Of a stretch of 64,000 bases of DNA, positions 33,604 to 42,539 are shown piece after piece. This DNA is from Pontibacter coccineus. GTDB taxonomy: Bacteria > Bacteroidota > Bacteroidia > Cytophagales > Hymenobacteraceae. The stretch is from the NCBI RefSeq assembly GCF_030546575.1, contig NZ_JAUOTN010000008.1, positions 62,001 through 126,000 of the forward strand, written 5' to 3'. The translations under genes and the position numbers were made by a program. The notes beneath the pieces were generated by a model, which was not told where the DNA came from, searched no databases, and saw only the letters and a list, made by a program, of their open reading frames with translations. Numbering within the stretch: position 1 is the first letter of the stretch; the number at the start of each line of letters is the position of its first letter.

Positions 33604-36600
33604 TTACTGAAAAGTGAGGGTGAAGGTGGTTCCTTTGTTTGGTTCGCTTTTCACGTGCACCTGCCCGCCGGAGTTGTCCATGATGCGCTTCACGATATAA
33701 AGGCCCATACCGGTGCCGTCTACGTGGGAGTGGAAGCGCTTGAAGAGCGTAAACATCTTTCCCTGGCTTTCTTTGCTGATACCGAGTCCGTTATCTTCGA
33801 TGCTCAGCACGAGTTTTTTCCCTTTGTAGCTGCTTTTGAGCTTTACATGCGGCCTGCGATCCGGGGAACTGTATTTCAGCGCGTTGCTCATCAGGTTGTA
33901 CAGAATGCTGTGCAGGTTCTTTTTAGAGAAACTGATATTGGGCGCTTCTGAGAAGTCGGTTTCGATCACTGCCTGTTTGCGCTCCGCCTCTTCCCGCAAG
34001 CCTTCGTAAATCGTGTTGTAGACGGCTTCGATCTGGAGTGGTTCCGATTCGCCGTCCACGTCACGCTGCACTTTGGCGATATCCGTCAGGTCGCGGATCA
34101 CATTTTTGAAACGTCTGATCGAGTCTTTGATCATGACGAAGAGCGGATCTGTCGGCTCGCCAGGTAAAGGTTCCGCTTCCCGTATCTGTTCTTCCAGCAC
34201 CAGCATCAGGCCTTCTATGTTGGCGATAGGCGACTTCAGATCGTGCGAGGCCGTGTACACGAAGGTATCCAGATCGTCGATCACGCGCATCAGGTGCTCG
34301 TTGGTTTGCTGCAGTTCGTCCTGTGCCAGTTTCAGGTCCGAAAGGTCTATAAATGAACCGATCATCCGGTAGGGCATCTGGTACTCATTGTACAGGATAT
34401 AGGCCCTGTTCGAAACATAGGTATAGCTGCCCTCTTTGTGCTGGATGCGGTATTCGGCGTTCCACTGCTTTCTGCCGTTGTTAATGGCATCATTCACGCT
34501 GCGCTCCACCTCCTTCCGGTCATCGGGGTGCAGTTTGGAGAACCAGCCTTCCAGCCCGCCCGACATCTCTTGTTCGTCAAAGCCCAGCATTTTATAAAGT
34601 CCATCACTCCACCAGATCTCGTTGGCAGCCAGGTTCCAGTCCCAAACCACGTCGTTGGTCGCCATAGCCACCAGCCTGAACCGCTCTTCGCTCTCTGCCA
34701 GTTCACGGGTACGATCCTCCACCAGGCGCTCCAGCTGGTTGTTGAGTACGGTCAGGTTTTCTTCTGCTTTTTTGAGTTCTTCGTAGGCTGCCAGCGTCTG
34801 GTCCTCGCTGCGCTTTTTGTCATTGATGTTCGCCATTGTAACGGCTATGCCAGTTCCCATTTTCACGGCGGCAATCTCGTACCAGGCTTTCTGCTCATTT
34901 AAAATGAGCAGCTGCTCAATGTGCAGCGGTTTGCCGGTTTCCACCACCTGGCAAAATTTGCGGAACAGGCCGGTGTCGCGCAAATGCGGTATGGTTGCTG
35001 TCACACTTCCCTGCATCAGGTTCGCGCTCGACTCACCAAGCATTTCCTCCGCTTTCTTGTTGAGCAGGGTCCAGTTGAAATCCTTGATCTGCTCCTTGTT
35101 GTCGCGCACGGCCTGCATAGCCATGATGCTGTTAAGCGAGCTGTCGAGCACACCTTGTACCACACTGCTCAGCGTTTTAAGGGTGGTGACATCCACAAAG
35201 CTGATCACGACCCCGTCTTTGTTGCCGTCCCGCTTCAGGTAAGGGATAATGCGCATCAGGTAATAGCGTCCGTTTTCGGTCTCTACTTCCTGCTCTATCT
35301 CCTGCGATGTATTGTTTACCTGGCGTATATCATCGAACAGGCGCGAATATTTCAGGCTGTGCGACAGGTGGTATACCGGCCGGCCGATGTCTCCTCCGAT
35401 AATGTTGACGATCTGCTCTACGGAAGGGGTGTACTTGCGCACTTCCAGGCTGTGGTCCACAAAGAGCTGGCCCACGTTGGAGCTGCGGAAATAGTTGTCC
35501 AGGTCTTCGTTGAGTTCCTGCAGTTCCTTTATTTTAAGCTGGTGCTCGGAGTTAACCGTGTGCAGCTCTTCGTTGAGTGACTGCATTTCCTCGTTCGAGC
35601 TTTGCAACTCCTCATTGCTCGACATCAGCTCTTCGTTGCTTGACTGCAGTTCTTCGTTGGCCGTACTGAGGTCTTGCACGGTCATCTGCAGGCTTTCGCG
35701 TGTTTCGCGCAGTTCCGTTTCCAGCGTCGTCAGTTGCTGGTAGTAGTCGGCGTCTGAGAGGTGTGGCGTCTCGCTCAACCTGGGCTGCGGACTCACTTCG
35801 CCCATCTCCTGCAGCAAGACCAGGATAAGCGGCGGCTGGCCTTTTTCGAGCGTGACAGGGCGCACAGAGGTATGGATCAGGCGCTCTTTCTTGCCGAATT
35901 TTACGGCTACCTGCCGGCCTACCACACTGCGTTTGGTCTTGATGGCTTTGCGGATGCTCACGCTCAGCACCACGGCCAGTTCTTCCGGCACCATCTTGAT
36001 GAGGTTGAAGTGCAGGCGCTTGTCCGGGAATTTCAGGAAACGATTGATGTCGCCTATGCCGTGCAGCAGCTGGTAATTGGTGTCTACGTACAGAGCGGTG
36101 ACTTTAAAGTCCTCTGCCAGGGCATCCATAAATGCCTCGTTATAGCGGTTTAGCTGCGTGGTCTTGAACTGGCTGGCCTGGCTTTGCTGCATGCTGTTGG
36201 TGTGGTAATCGGTAACGCCATAGCTGCGCTGCAGGCTGCTGCGGTCTTTCACTTTTCGGAAAATATTCCATTTGCGGTTTTCCTCCTCAAAGTATTCCTG
36301 CATATCCCCGATGTGCTCACTGGGGCCCAGCATGAGATAACCGCCCATGTTGAGGGCATAGGGAAACAGGGAGAGTACTTTGTACTGCAAGCTTGGGTTG
36401 AGGTAGATGAGCATGTTGCGGCAGGTGATCAGGTCGATCTTGCTGAAAGGCGGGTCCTTCTGCAGGTCGTGCTGTGCAAAGATCACCATCTTGCGTATCT
36501 CATCACTTACAACGTATTTGTTACCCGTCTTCTGAAAGAAACGCTGCAGGCGTGCTTCTGATACCTGCTTCCGGATGGTGTTGGCAGGGTAGGCTCCTTT

Positions 36601-37713
36601 TGAGGCTTTCTGCAGAGCTTGTTGGTCTACGTCGGTCGCAAAGAGCTTGACATCCAGCGGGCGGCCTAGTTTATGGGACGCCTCCTGAAAAAGGATGGCC
36701 AGTGTATAGGCTTCTTCGCCCGTGCTGCAGGCCGCTATCCATACCTTGATGGGTTCACCTTCTTCTTTTGATTTCAGAATATCCGGAATTACCTTTTTCT
36801 CCAGCTGATGAAAGGCCTCCGGGTCTCGGAAGAAGCTGGTCACGTTGATGAAGAATTCCTGGCAAAGGATCTTGATCTCGGCCGGATTAGCGTGCAGGTA
36901 GTCCAGGTATTCCTGAAGACTGTTCAGCTTGAGGGTTTGCATCCGCTTCTGGATGCGCCGATTCAACGTGGGCTTTTTGTAATGCGTGAAGTCAACCTGG
37001 GTGTGGCTGCACACCAGGTCCAGAATCTCTTTCAACACCGCTTCTTCATCGAGCTGCTCCTGCTGCTTGCCGTTCTGGATGATGCTCTTGACCAGCGGTG
37101 TACGGCGGGTGTACTCTATGATCTCATGCGGAATCTGATCCGGCGGAAGCACAAAGTCTACCTCTCCTGTATCAATGGCGCTGCGGGGCATGCCGTCGAA
37201 TTTTGCGCTTTCCGGATCCTGCACCACCACCAGTCCACCGGCCTGCTTGATAGCGCGGACACCCTTACTGCCATCGGTTCCGGTGCCTGACAGCACAATG
37301 CCTATGGCGTTGGGGCCGCGGTCCACGGCCAGTGACTCAAAAAAGGTATCCACTGCAAAGTTGGGTTCCCGGTTGCGGGGCTTCTCGGTCAGGCGCAAGC
37401 GTCCGTTCTGCAGACTCAGCTGCTTGCCGCTAGGCAGCACGTATACGCAGTTTGGCCGGGTAAACGTATTGTCTTCCGCTTCCCGCACCTGCATGCTGGT
37501 ATGCTTGGACAGCAACTCGGCCATCAGGCTTTTATGGTCAGGCGAAAGGTGCTGTATGATCACAAAAGAGAAGCTGGAGTTCCCGGGGAAATGGTCAAAG
37601 AGCTTATGAATCGCCTCCAGGCCTCCTGCAGAGGCGCCTATGCCTATCAGGTAATGATCGGCAGGCCTGGGGATGATTTTTTGCTCCTGCTTATTGTCTG
37701 CTTGCTGCAACAT
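33604..37713 (-). CDS. CheB-CheR-PAS-histidine kinase hybrid
   Basis: A 1369-aa soluble signalling protein. Domains in order: CheB methylesterase (about 20-200; Ser28 in GIGASAGG, His55, Asp147 in GTGTDGS); CheR methyltransferase (about 220-490; SAM site VWIAACSTGEEAYTLA); a PAS-like region (530-640); a Glu/Ser-rich coiled coil of NEELQSS repeats (660-735); two PAS domains (736-845, 850-965); a further PAS/PAC (1005-1130); and a histidine kinase (His1157 in YTASHDLKSPIANIEG, NLMSNALKYS, DNGLGI, GTGMGL). Chemotaxis-like enzymes without a nearby receptor suggest a role in regulation rather than motility. It begins 34 bases after the phytochrome gene, so the two are probably co-transcribed. No response regulator is adjacent. 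Confidence 0.93.
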   Translation of the reverse strand: MLQQADNKQEQKIIPRPADHYLIGIGASAGGLEAIHKLFDHFPGNSSFSFVIIQHLSPDHKSLMAELLSKHTSMQVREAEDNTFTRPNCVYVLPSGKQLSLQNGRLRLTEKPRNREPNFAVDTFFESLAVDRGPNAIGIVLSGTGTDGSKGVRAIKQAGGLVVVQDPESAKFDGMPRSAIDTGEVDFVLPPDQIPHEIIEYTRRTPLVKSIIQNGKQQEQLDEEAVLKEILDLVCSHTQVDFTHYKKPTLNRRIQKRMQTLKLNSLQEYLDYLHANPAEIKILCQEFFINVTSFFRDPEAFHQLEKKVIPDILKSKEEGEPIKVWIAACSTGEEAYTLAILFQEASHKLGRPLDVKLFATDVDQQALQKASKGAYPANTIRKQVSEARLQRFFQKTGNKYVVSDEIRKMVIFAQHDLQKDPPFSKIDLITCRNMLIYLNPSLQYKVLSLFPYALNMGGYLMLGPSEHIGDMQEYFEEENRKWNIFRKVKDRSSLQRSYGVTDYHTNSMQQSQASQFKTTQLNRYNEAFMDALAEDFKVTALYVDTNYQLLHGIGDINRFLKFPDKRLHFNLIKMVPEELAVVLSVSIRKAIKTKRSVVGRQVAVKFGKKERLIHTSVRPVTLEKGQPPLILVLLQEMGEVSPQPRLSETPHLSDADYYQQLTTLETELRETRESLQMTVQDLSTANEELQSSNEELMSSNEELQSSNEEMQSLNEELHTVNSEHQLKIKELQELNEDLDNYFRSSNVGQLFVDHSLEVRKYTPSVEQIVNIIGGDIGRPVYHLSHSLKYSRLFDDIRQVNNTSQEIEQEVETENGRYYLMRIIPYLKRDGNKDGVVISFVDVTTLKTLSSVVQGVLDSSLNSIMAMQAVRDNKEQIKDFNWTLLNKKAEEMLGESSANLMQGSVTATIPHLRDTGLFRKFCQVVETGKPLHIEQLLILNEQKAWYEIAAVKMGTGIAVTMANINDKKRSEDQTLAAYEELKKAEENLTVLNNQLERLVEDRTRELAESEERFRLVAMATNDVVWDWNLAANEIWWSDGLYKMLGFDEQEMSGGLEGWFSKLHPDDRKEVERSVNDAINNGRKQWNAEYRIQHKEGSYTYVSNRAYILYNEYQMPYRMIGSFIDLSDLKLAQDELQQTNEHLMRVIDDLDTFVYTASHDLKSPIANIEGLMLVLEEQIREAEPLPGEPTDPLFVMIKDSIRRFKNVIRDLTDIAKVQRDVDGESEPLQIEAVYNTIYEGLREEAERKQAVIETDFSEAPNISFSKKNLHSILYNLMSNALKYSSPDRRPHVKLKSSYKGKKLVLSIEDNGLGISKESQGKMFTLFKRFHSHVDGTGMGLYIVKRIMDNSGGQVHVKSEPNKGTTFTLTFQ

Positions 37714-37747
37714 GCTGTGTTAGCCGTAATAAAGGTAATTCGTTCTC

Positions 37748-39310
37748 TTAATACTTCTCGCGGATGATCTTGCTGAGCACAGCACTGCGCAGCGCTTCGG
37801 CGGCTTCCAGCTCTTCCTGTCCCCAGGGGAGGGAGGTTAGCTGCACCGTTTGCTGGTAAAGTGCAAACGAGTTGCGCGGATGATAGCTCTTGCCGTCCGG
37901 TTCTATCCGGATGGCCTGATCAGGGTTGCCGCTCCAGTTGACGTTTTGCAGCACTTCTCCCCGAAAACACAGAATGTACTCTCCCTGGTCAGGGTTAATA
38001 GGCAGCGCAAGCAAGCCGCTTGCCTGGTCCTTGTATTCTTTGCTGTTCGGATAGGCCTGTGGGAGCGAGTTGGTTACGTACGTTTTATCGGAGCTGTTGC
38101 GCCGCAGCCAGGATGCAAGTTCTTTTAGTTTTGGAACGGGCGGGGTGTTGCCCACTGTCTGCACATTGCCTTCATACAGCACGGCTGCACCGCCCAGCGA
38201 CAATAGTTCTAACAGGTTTGGCTGGCCAAACAGGAGTGCCTCGGCAAAAAAATCCTGGTTGAAAAGCTGCTCCAGCATCGTGGCGTGCTGTCCGCGCATA
38301 TGCGCCTGCATCGTGGCGTGCTGTTCCTTTTCGTAGGCACCCAGCCGTACCGCTGCGATCGTGGAAAGCAGTTCCATGGCAGTGCGCTCCTGGTAGCTGG
38401 GGTATTTCGGGGCTTTGTGGTGGCAGGAGATCAGTCCCCATAATTTGCCTCCCATAATAAGCGGTACCGACATGGAAGCCGAAATGCCCATGTTGCCCAT
38501 GTACTCCAGGTGCACGCCGGCCACGCTGCGCAGGTTGCAGCTGGTCAGGTCTGTAAAGCGCCGTGTTATGGGGTTCAGGATAGGGCGGAGGCGTACCGGT
38601 TCGTAGTCGCGGGCAGGAATGAGGCGGTATGGATTTTTGAAGTAGAGGTCGCGGGCCTGCCTGGGCACATCAGAGGCCGGAAACCGAAGCCCCAGCAAAT
38701 CACTCATGTCCTCCGTTTTGGCCTGGCCGATTACGGTGCCGTTCCACTGGGGGTCGAAGCGGTAGACGAGCACCCGGTCGAAGCCTGTAAAAAGCTTGAA
38801 CTCATCGGCCACTATCTGCGCGATCGCCTCGGTGCTGTCGGCTTGCTTGATGCGGGATGTGATGTATTTGATCTGCTGGAAAAAAGCCAGGAAGGATACA
38901 TCATCCTCACGCCGGGCCGGCTCCATTTCAATCAGTATCTGCTCTGCCTCCGGATGAACGGTGGCCGTAAAGGCGCTACTGCTCTCTCCCGTACTGAAGG
39001 TGAGCGAAAAGGGGATGTCCACCTGGTCCAGTTCTGACTCCTGTTCACGGGTGATTTTGAGTTGAAGATCTGCCAGCTCTTTTCCGGGTACGAAAGCGGA
39101 AAGCGGTTGGTCCAGCATCGAATCGGGCGCAAGGCCAAGAAGGTCGACACTGTTTTCACTTACCTGCCTGATGTGTAGTGATTTGTCCAGAACCAGCAGC
39201 AGGCCGTGCGGTTGTATCAGGTTAATCTGGTGCAGCGGAATGCTTCCGCAGAAGTCAGAATCATAGTTTTTTTCGCCACCGTTTTGCAGCGCAGATATTT
39301 TATTTTCCAT
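37748..39310 (-). CDS. Bacteriophytochrome photosensory module without a kinase
   Basis: A 520-aa PAS-GAF-PHY protein. The start at 39310 (MENKISAL) is preferred over one 17 codons upstream. The biliverdin-binding cysteine is present as Cys21, with the correct spacing to IQPHG (32-36). The GAF domain shows PASDVP (211-216), VHLEYMGNMG with His267, and CHH (296-298). The PHY tongue motif PRxSF is PRNSF (478-482). The protein ends 38 residues later, so the usual histidine kinase is missing. The next gene, 34 bases downstream, encodes a CheB/CheR/kinase hybrid that could supply the output. Red/far-red light sensing is expected from the conserved residues; the chromophore source may be the nearby ABM protein (inference). 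Confidence 0.92.
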   Translation of the reverse strand: MENKISALQNGGEKNYDSDFCGSIPLHQINLIQPHGLLLVLDKSLHIRQVSENSVDLLGLAPDSMLDQPLSAFVPGKELADLQLKITREQESELDQVDIPFSLTFSTGESSSAFTATVHPEAEQILIEMEPARREDDVSFLAFFQQIKYITSRIKQADSTEAIAQIVADEFKLFTGFDRVLVYRFDPQWNGTVIGQAKTEDMSDLLGLRFPASDVPRQARDLYFKNPYRLIPARDYEPVRLRPILNPITRRFTDLTSCNLRSVAGVHLEYMGNMGISASMSVPLIMGGKLWGLISCHHKAPKYPSYQERTAMELLSTIAAVRLGAYEKEQHATMQAHMRGQHATMLEQLFNQDFFAEALLFGQPNLLELLSLGGAAVLYEGNVQTVGNTPPVPKLKELASWLRRNSSDKTYVTNSLPQAYPNSKEYKDQASGLLALPINPDQGEYILCFRGEVLQNVNWSGNPDQAIRIEPDGKSYHPRNSFALYQQTVQLTSLPWGQEELEAAEALRSAVLSKIIREKY

Positions 39311-39516
39311 AGTATTCCAAGTCCTCCGCCAGGGGTGGTAGAGGAACATGAATCTAAGCAATCTTGGAGTCTATATTCTTCTGGCAAAGGTTTTCAGGGT
39401 GTAATTTAAGTGTTTTTACCCTAAAATCATGATGGAAATACTGAATTTAAACGCGAAGGGTTACATCATAATGCTGTCTATGTTTGATTTTGACTTAATG
39501 AAAAAGCAAAAAGGGA

Positions 39517-39534
39517 CATGCGTTGTTACGCATG
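39517..39534 (-). terminator. Hairpin after the sigma/anti-sigma pair
   Basis: CATGCG (39517-39522) pairs with CGCATG (39529-39534), loop six bases. On the minus strand it follows the anti-sigma stop codon (39547) and is followed by CCCTTTTTGCTTTTT. Short stem but good T-runs. Confidence 0.6.
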
Positions 39535-39546
39535 CTGGTTGTTAAA

Positions 39547-40305
39547 CTACCGCTTGTTTTCAAGGCGCAGCTGCAGTGTTTTGTCAGGACTTTCAACACT
39601 GAAGGTCTGTGAAGCGAAGCCGGGACTGCTGACAAGTAAGGTATGGCTGCCGGCAGCAAGCGAGAGCCTGAAATAGCCCTTGTCGTCGCTCATGGTTTCC
39701 CAGGGACTGCCCTGTACCCGAATGGTAGCCTGTGCTATACCTCGTCCGTTTGCATCGAGCACCTGCCCTTGCAGACTAAACTCGGACGGGGCTTTCTGAC
39801 TGGCGTTTTCAAGGTCGCTGTTACTGACAGGCGGTGCCGGAATGTCGAGCACGATTGCCGCATCGATCGTGCGGGCCAGCAGCTCCTCCGGACTAGGGGG
39901 CAGTATCCCGGCCGCATGTATGGCTGCTTTTTCCTGAGCGGCCGTGCGTGTGTAAGCGTAAAACAGGATAAGGCCCAGCGAACTAAACATCATCAGCACG
40001 CCCACAGCCACCCGCCAGTCTGCTAGGCTAAGGATTGTGCTTGGACGATGCTTGCGACGCAGGCGGGTGCGCACCCGCTGCCAGATGCGGTAGCGGGCCT
40101 GGCTTGTCCGGCTCCGGTCAGAGAGCGACATGCCCGTCAGTATATCCTCACACATCTCGCAGTCGAGCAGGTGCTTCTCGAGTTCGTAATTGGTAGCCGG
40201 CGGCAGCAAGCCTTCCTCGTATTGCCGCAGCAGCTCTGTGGAGGGGTGTTCCTCCAGTCCCCATTCGCTTGTTTGTATTTTATCGTTGCGCATGGTTTTT
40301 TTCAA
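39547..40305 (-). CDS. Anti-sigma-factor-like membrane protein with carboxypeptidase-regulatory domain
   Basis: A 252-aa single-pass membrane protein. Residues about 20-60 carry a zinc-binding anti-sigma motif, His45-x3-Cys49-x2-Cys52. One transmembrane helix follows at about 97-118. The outer part (about 170-250) is a CarboxypepD_reg-like beta-sandwich, seen in LQGQVLDANGRGIAQATIRVQGSPWETMSDDKGYFRL. The start overlaps the end of the ECF sigma gene by 26 bases, so it is the natural partner of that sigma factor; a start four codons in (40293) also overlaps. The extracytoplasmic domain resembles the one at the N-terminus of SusC/TonB receptors, suggesting it senses an envelope event. Ligand unknown. 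Confidence 0.8.
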   Translation of the reverse strand: MKKTMRNDKIQTSEWGLEEHPSTELLRQYEEGLLPPATNYELEKHLLDCEMCEDILTGMSLSDRSRTSQARYRIWQRVRTRLRRKHRPSTILSLADWRVAVGVLMMFSSLGLILFYAYTRTAAQEKAAIHAAGILPPSPEELLARTIDAAIVLDIPAPPVSNSDLENASQKAPSEFSLQGQVLDANGRGIAQATIRVQGSPWETMSDDKGYFRLSLAAGSHTLLVSSPGFASQTFSVESPDKTLQLRLENKR

Positions 40306-40852
40306 TGTAAATTTTAAGGTTCCGACGCCCGTTCTGTATGTAACTCTTTACCTGTTTGAGGTCGCAGCCGGTTATCTCCTCTATCTCGCGGTAGCTTTTC
40401 TGCTGCAGGTAAAACAGCTCGATGCAGGTGCGCTGCTCGGCGGGGAGGTGTACGAGTCCGTGTTCGAGCGCTTGCCAGTCAAGGTCCGCCTGAGGTGTTT
40501 CGCCTTGGGGCAGGGTGTGTTGCTCGCGTGTCAGGGCCTGGTTCACTTTTTCTTTCAGGCGGTTGGTGCGCAGCAGTTGCAGGCAGTGGTTTTTGGTGAG
40601 TGAGTGCAGCCACGATTTAAAGTTGCTCACCTCATGCCGCTTTAGGGCTACGATCAACTGCTCAAATACCTGCATGGTGGCGTCTTTGCTGTCCTCTTCC
40701 TCCCCGAGGTAGCGCAGGCAGATCAGGTATACCATCTCCGTGTGCTGCTCGAAGAGTTTCCCGATCACGTCCAGGTCACCGGTCCGGCGGTATTGCCGCA
40801 CCAGCTCCAGGTCATCAGTGGAACGGGATTTCGAGAAGAACTTTAAAAACAT
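40280..40852 (-). CDS. ECF RNA polymerase sigma factor
   Basis: A 190-aa sigma-70 family factor with only regions 2 and 4. Region 2 (about 35-100) includes EMVYLICLRYLGEEEDSKDATMQVFEQL and the promoter-melting/-10 helix SNFKSWLHSLTKNHCLQLLR. Region 4 (about 130-185) has LPAEQRTCIELFYLQQKSYREIEEITG and KSYIQNGRRNLKI. It is co-translated with an overlapping anti-sigma-like gene. An inverted ATTCAA/TTGAAT pair lies just upstream (40875-40900) and might be a regulatory site. Its target promoters are not evident. Confidence 0.92.
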   Translation of the reverse strand: MFLKFFSKSRSTDDLELVRQYRRTGDLDVIGKLFEQHTEMVYLICLRYLGEEEDSKDATMQVFEQLIVALKRHEVSNFKSWLHSLTKNHCLQLLRTNRLKEKVNQALTREQHTLPQGETPQADLDWQALEHGLVHLPAEQRTCIELFYLQQKSYREIEEITGCDLKQVKSYIQNGRRNLKIYIEKNHAQR

Positions 40853-41178
40853 AGCAGGTGAGGGCTTAACGTATATTCAATAAAGTTAATATTGTTGAAT
40901 GCACCATAATTTATTTGAAGGATGTTTGCTTTTCCGCAGTCTCTTTGCTTAAATAAAAATTATTAATGAAAACATGTTACTATTTTTATTTTCTATTCGT
41001 ACGCTCTAAGTATTCACAGCGCTATCTCTACCCGCTACCCAGGTAGCTCACCGGCTATCCTTCCATCACCCGCTTGCTTATACCAAGGCACTACTTGCAT
41101 CTGCCAGACTTAGTCTTGCTTTTGCTTTGTAGGGAATTACTGCTTTTCACCATTATTCAGACCTATTCTCTCCAAACT
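40853..41178. other. Gene-free divergent promoter region
   Basis: About 325 bases between the divergent ECF sigma gene and a lipoprotein gene. It is A+T-rich near the sigma gene, with ATTCAA at 40875-40880 and TTGAAT at 40895-40900 forming a 26-bp dyad. One TATACC core lies near 41080. I see no textbook promoter and no reading frame I would defend; the lipoprotein frame is open upstream of its chosen start, but that part lacks coding character. Confidence 0.4.
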
Positions 41179-41790
41179 ATGCTCACACCATCTCAACACC
41201 AGTTCAAAACATTGGTATCCTTCCTGTTATTTGTCTCGGCCTTTCTGTTCCTGGGCTGTGACAGTGAAAGTCTGGATACACCTGAGCCGCTAGCTGCCCG
41301 GCTTGAAGCCAATGTAGGGCCTGATCGACCTAATTCGGCCCTGCATAACAAAGTGCTGGCCGATATTCGCAGTGCCACCGCCCGATACCACCGTGTCGAA
41401 GAGGCCATGGAAGACGGCTACGTACCTTTTAGTCCTTGTGTCAGCCATCCGGTGCTGGGCGGTATGGGCTATCATTATGTAAATCCGCTCCTGCTGGATG
41501 GTGTGCTCGACCCCAGCCAACCCGAGGCCTTGCTGTACGAACCGCAGAAAAATGGCCGCCTGAAGCTCGTTGGGGTGGAGTTCATCATCCGGGCTGACGA
41601 GTGGGGGCAGAGCACGACACCGATGCTGGGCGATCAGATTTTCGACGTGTACATCAACTCACCGACAAACCCGCTTCCTTTTGACAATTACCAGCTGCAT
41701 GCCTGGGTATGGAAGCATAACCCTTCCGGAATGCATTTCCCCTTCAACCCAACCGTCAGCTGCGATTATGCCACGGAACCAGCGGAATAA
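41179..41790 (+). CDS. Lipoprotein of unknown function
   Basis: A 203-aa lipoprotein with lipobox FLGC (Cys27). The ATG at 41179 is chosen because it begins the signal peptide. The mature part contains a helix-like stretch (LADIRSATARYHRVEEAMEDGY), then VSHPVLGGMGYHYVNPLLLDG, EALLYEPQKNGRLKLVGVEFII and a C-terminal LHAWVWKHNPSGMHFPFNPTVSC with paired His and Trp residues. I recognise the GMGYHYVNP/LVGVE pattern from exported bacterial proteins of undefined function, but cannot name a family. The conserved His residues could bind metal. Monocistronic, with a shared terminator after it. Confidence 0.75.
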   Translation: MLTPSQHQFKTLVSFLLFVSAFLFLGCDSESLDTPEPLAARLEANVGPDRPNSALHNKVLADIRSATARYHRVEEAMEDGYVPFSPCVSHPVLGGMGYHYVNPLLLDGVLDPSQPEALLYEPQKNGRLKLVGVEFIIRADEWGQSTTPMLGDQIFDVYINSPTNPLPFDNYQLHAWVWKHNPSGMHFPFNPTVSCDYATEPAE

Positions 41791-41832
41791 GGGGAGCTTC
41801 TGTTGAAGGTATACCTGTAATGCATATCTTGT

Positions 41833-41868
41833 GAAAGCCCTGCCGCCCCTTGGAGCAGCAGGGCTTTC
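41833..41868. terminator. Bidirectional hairpin between lipoprotein and exbD genes
   Basis: GAAAGCCCTGC (41833-41843) pairs with GCAGGGCTTTC (41858-41868), with a 14-base loop. It fills the gap between two convergent genes. Confidence 0.75.
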
Positions 41869-41870
41869 GC

Positions 41871-42374
41871 TTACCGGGAGGCCAGCAAAGCCTTGTCTTC
41901 TTCGCGCAGCTCCACCAGGGCGTATTTGCGAGTGTCCGTGATCTTCAGCTCGTCAAGCGCGTCCACCAGGTTCTTGAAACGGGAACTTTTCGTCGCTTTT
42001 ACCAGCACCACCATATTCGGATTGCTCTTCACCTGCTCACCCAGTAACACCTGCCGGAGTCCGGTAGTGGAAAGGTCTGTTTGCCTCACCTCGGGTGCAT
42101 CGCCCGGATAGCCGAAGAAGTAGTATACCTTGTCTGCTTCGTCAAGCACAATGTTCAGCGCATTCTTGCCAGCTATAGGCGTGTCAGGGCCTTGTGCAGT
42201 GGGCATGTTGATCTCCATGGTCTGGAGTTTGGCAAACGTGGTGGTGAGCATGAAGAAGGTCATTAGCAGCGAGGCCAGGTCCACCATGGGCGTCATGTCA
42301 AGGTGAAAGCCTTTGTTGCGTGCGCGTTTTCTACTGCCTTTTGCCGGGTTCTGTTTTTCCTGTACCTGTGCCAT
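41871..42374 (-). CDS. ExbD/TolR family biopolymer transport protein (orphan)
   Basis: A 167-aa single-pass inner-membrane protein of the ExbD/TolR family, which with ExbB forms the proton-driven motor for TonB or Tol systems. A basic cytoplasmic N-terminus (KGSRKRARNK) precedes the membrane helix (about 30-50) with the conserved Asp32 in TPMVDLASLLMTFFML. The periplasmic part is typical in length. No exbB or tonB gene is adjacent, so it must work with partners encoded elsewhere or be a specialised copy. Confidence 0.88.
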   Translation of the reverse strand: MAQVQEKQNPAKGSRKRARNKGFHLDMTPMVDLASLLMTFFMLTTTFAKLQTMEINMPTAQGPDTPIAGKNALNIVLDEADKVYYFFGYPGDAPEVRQTDLSTTGLRQVLLGEQVKSNPNMVVLVKATKSSRFKNLVDALDELKITDTRKYALVELREEDKALLASR

Positions 42375-42539
42375 GGTGCGGCTCCTTTCCGATTAGGGTT
42401 GACGTTGCAGACAGTCCCTCTGCTGCATTTGTATAATAGATGCAGCAAAGCCCCGGATTCCACACGGCCTATCCATTTTTTCATTATCCTTACGGTGGCT
42501 GTTTGTCGTAAGCAGCGTTTAGACAACTTTAACCCATAC

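Noticed and set aside
42303..42539. 80-residue extension of the MDR oxidoreductase and overlap with exbD
   Set aside because: Similarity begins at 42540; the extension would overlap the exbD start on the opposite strand and has no coding character.
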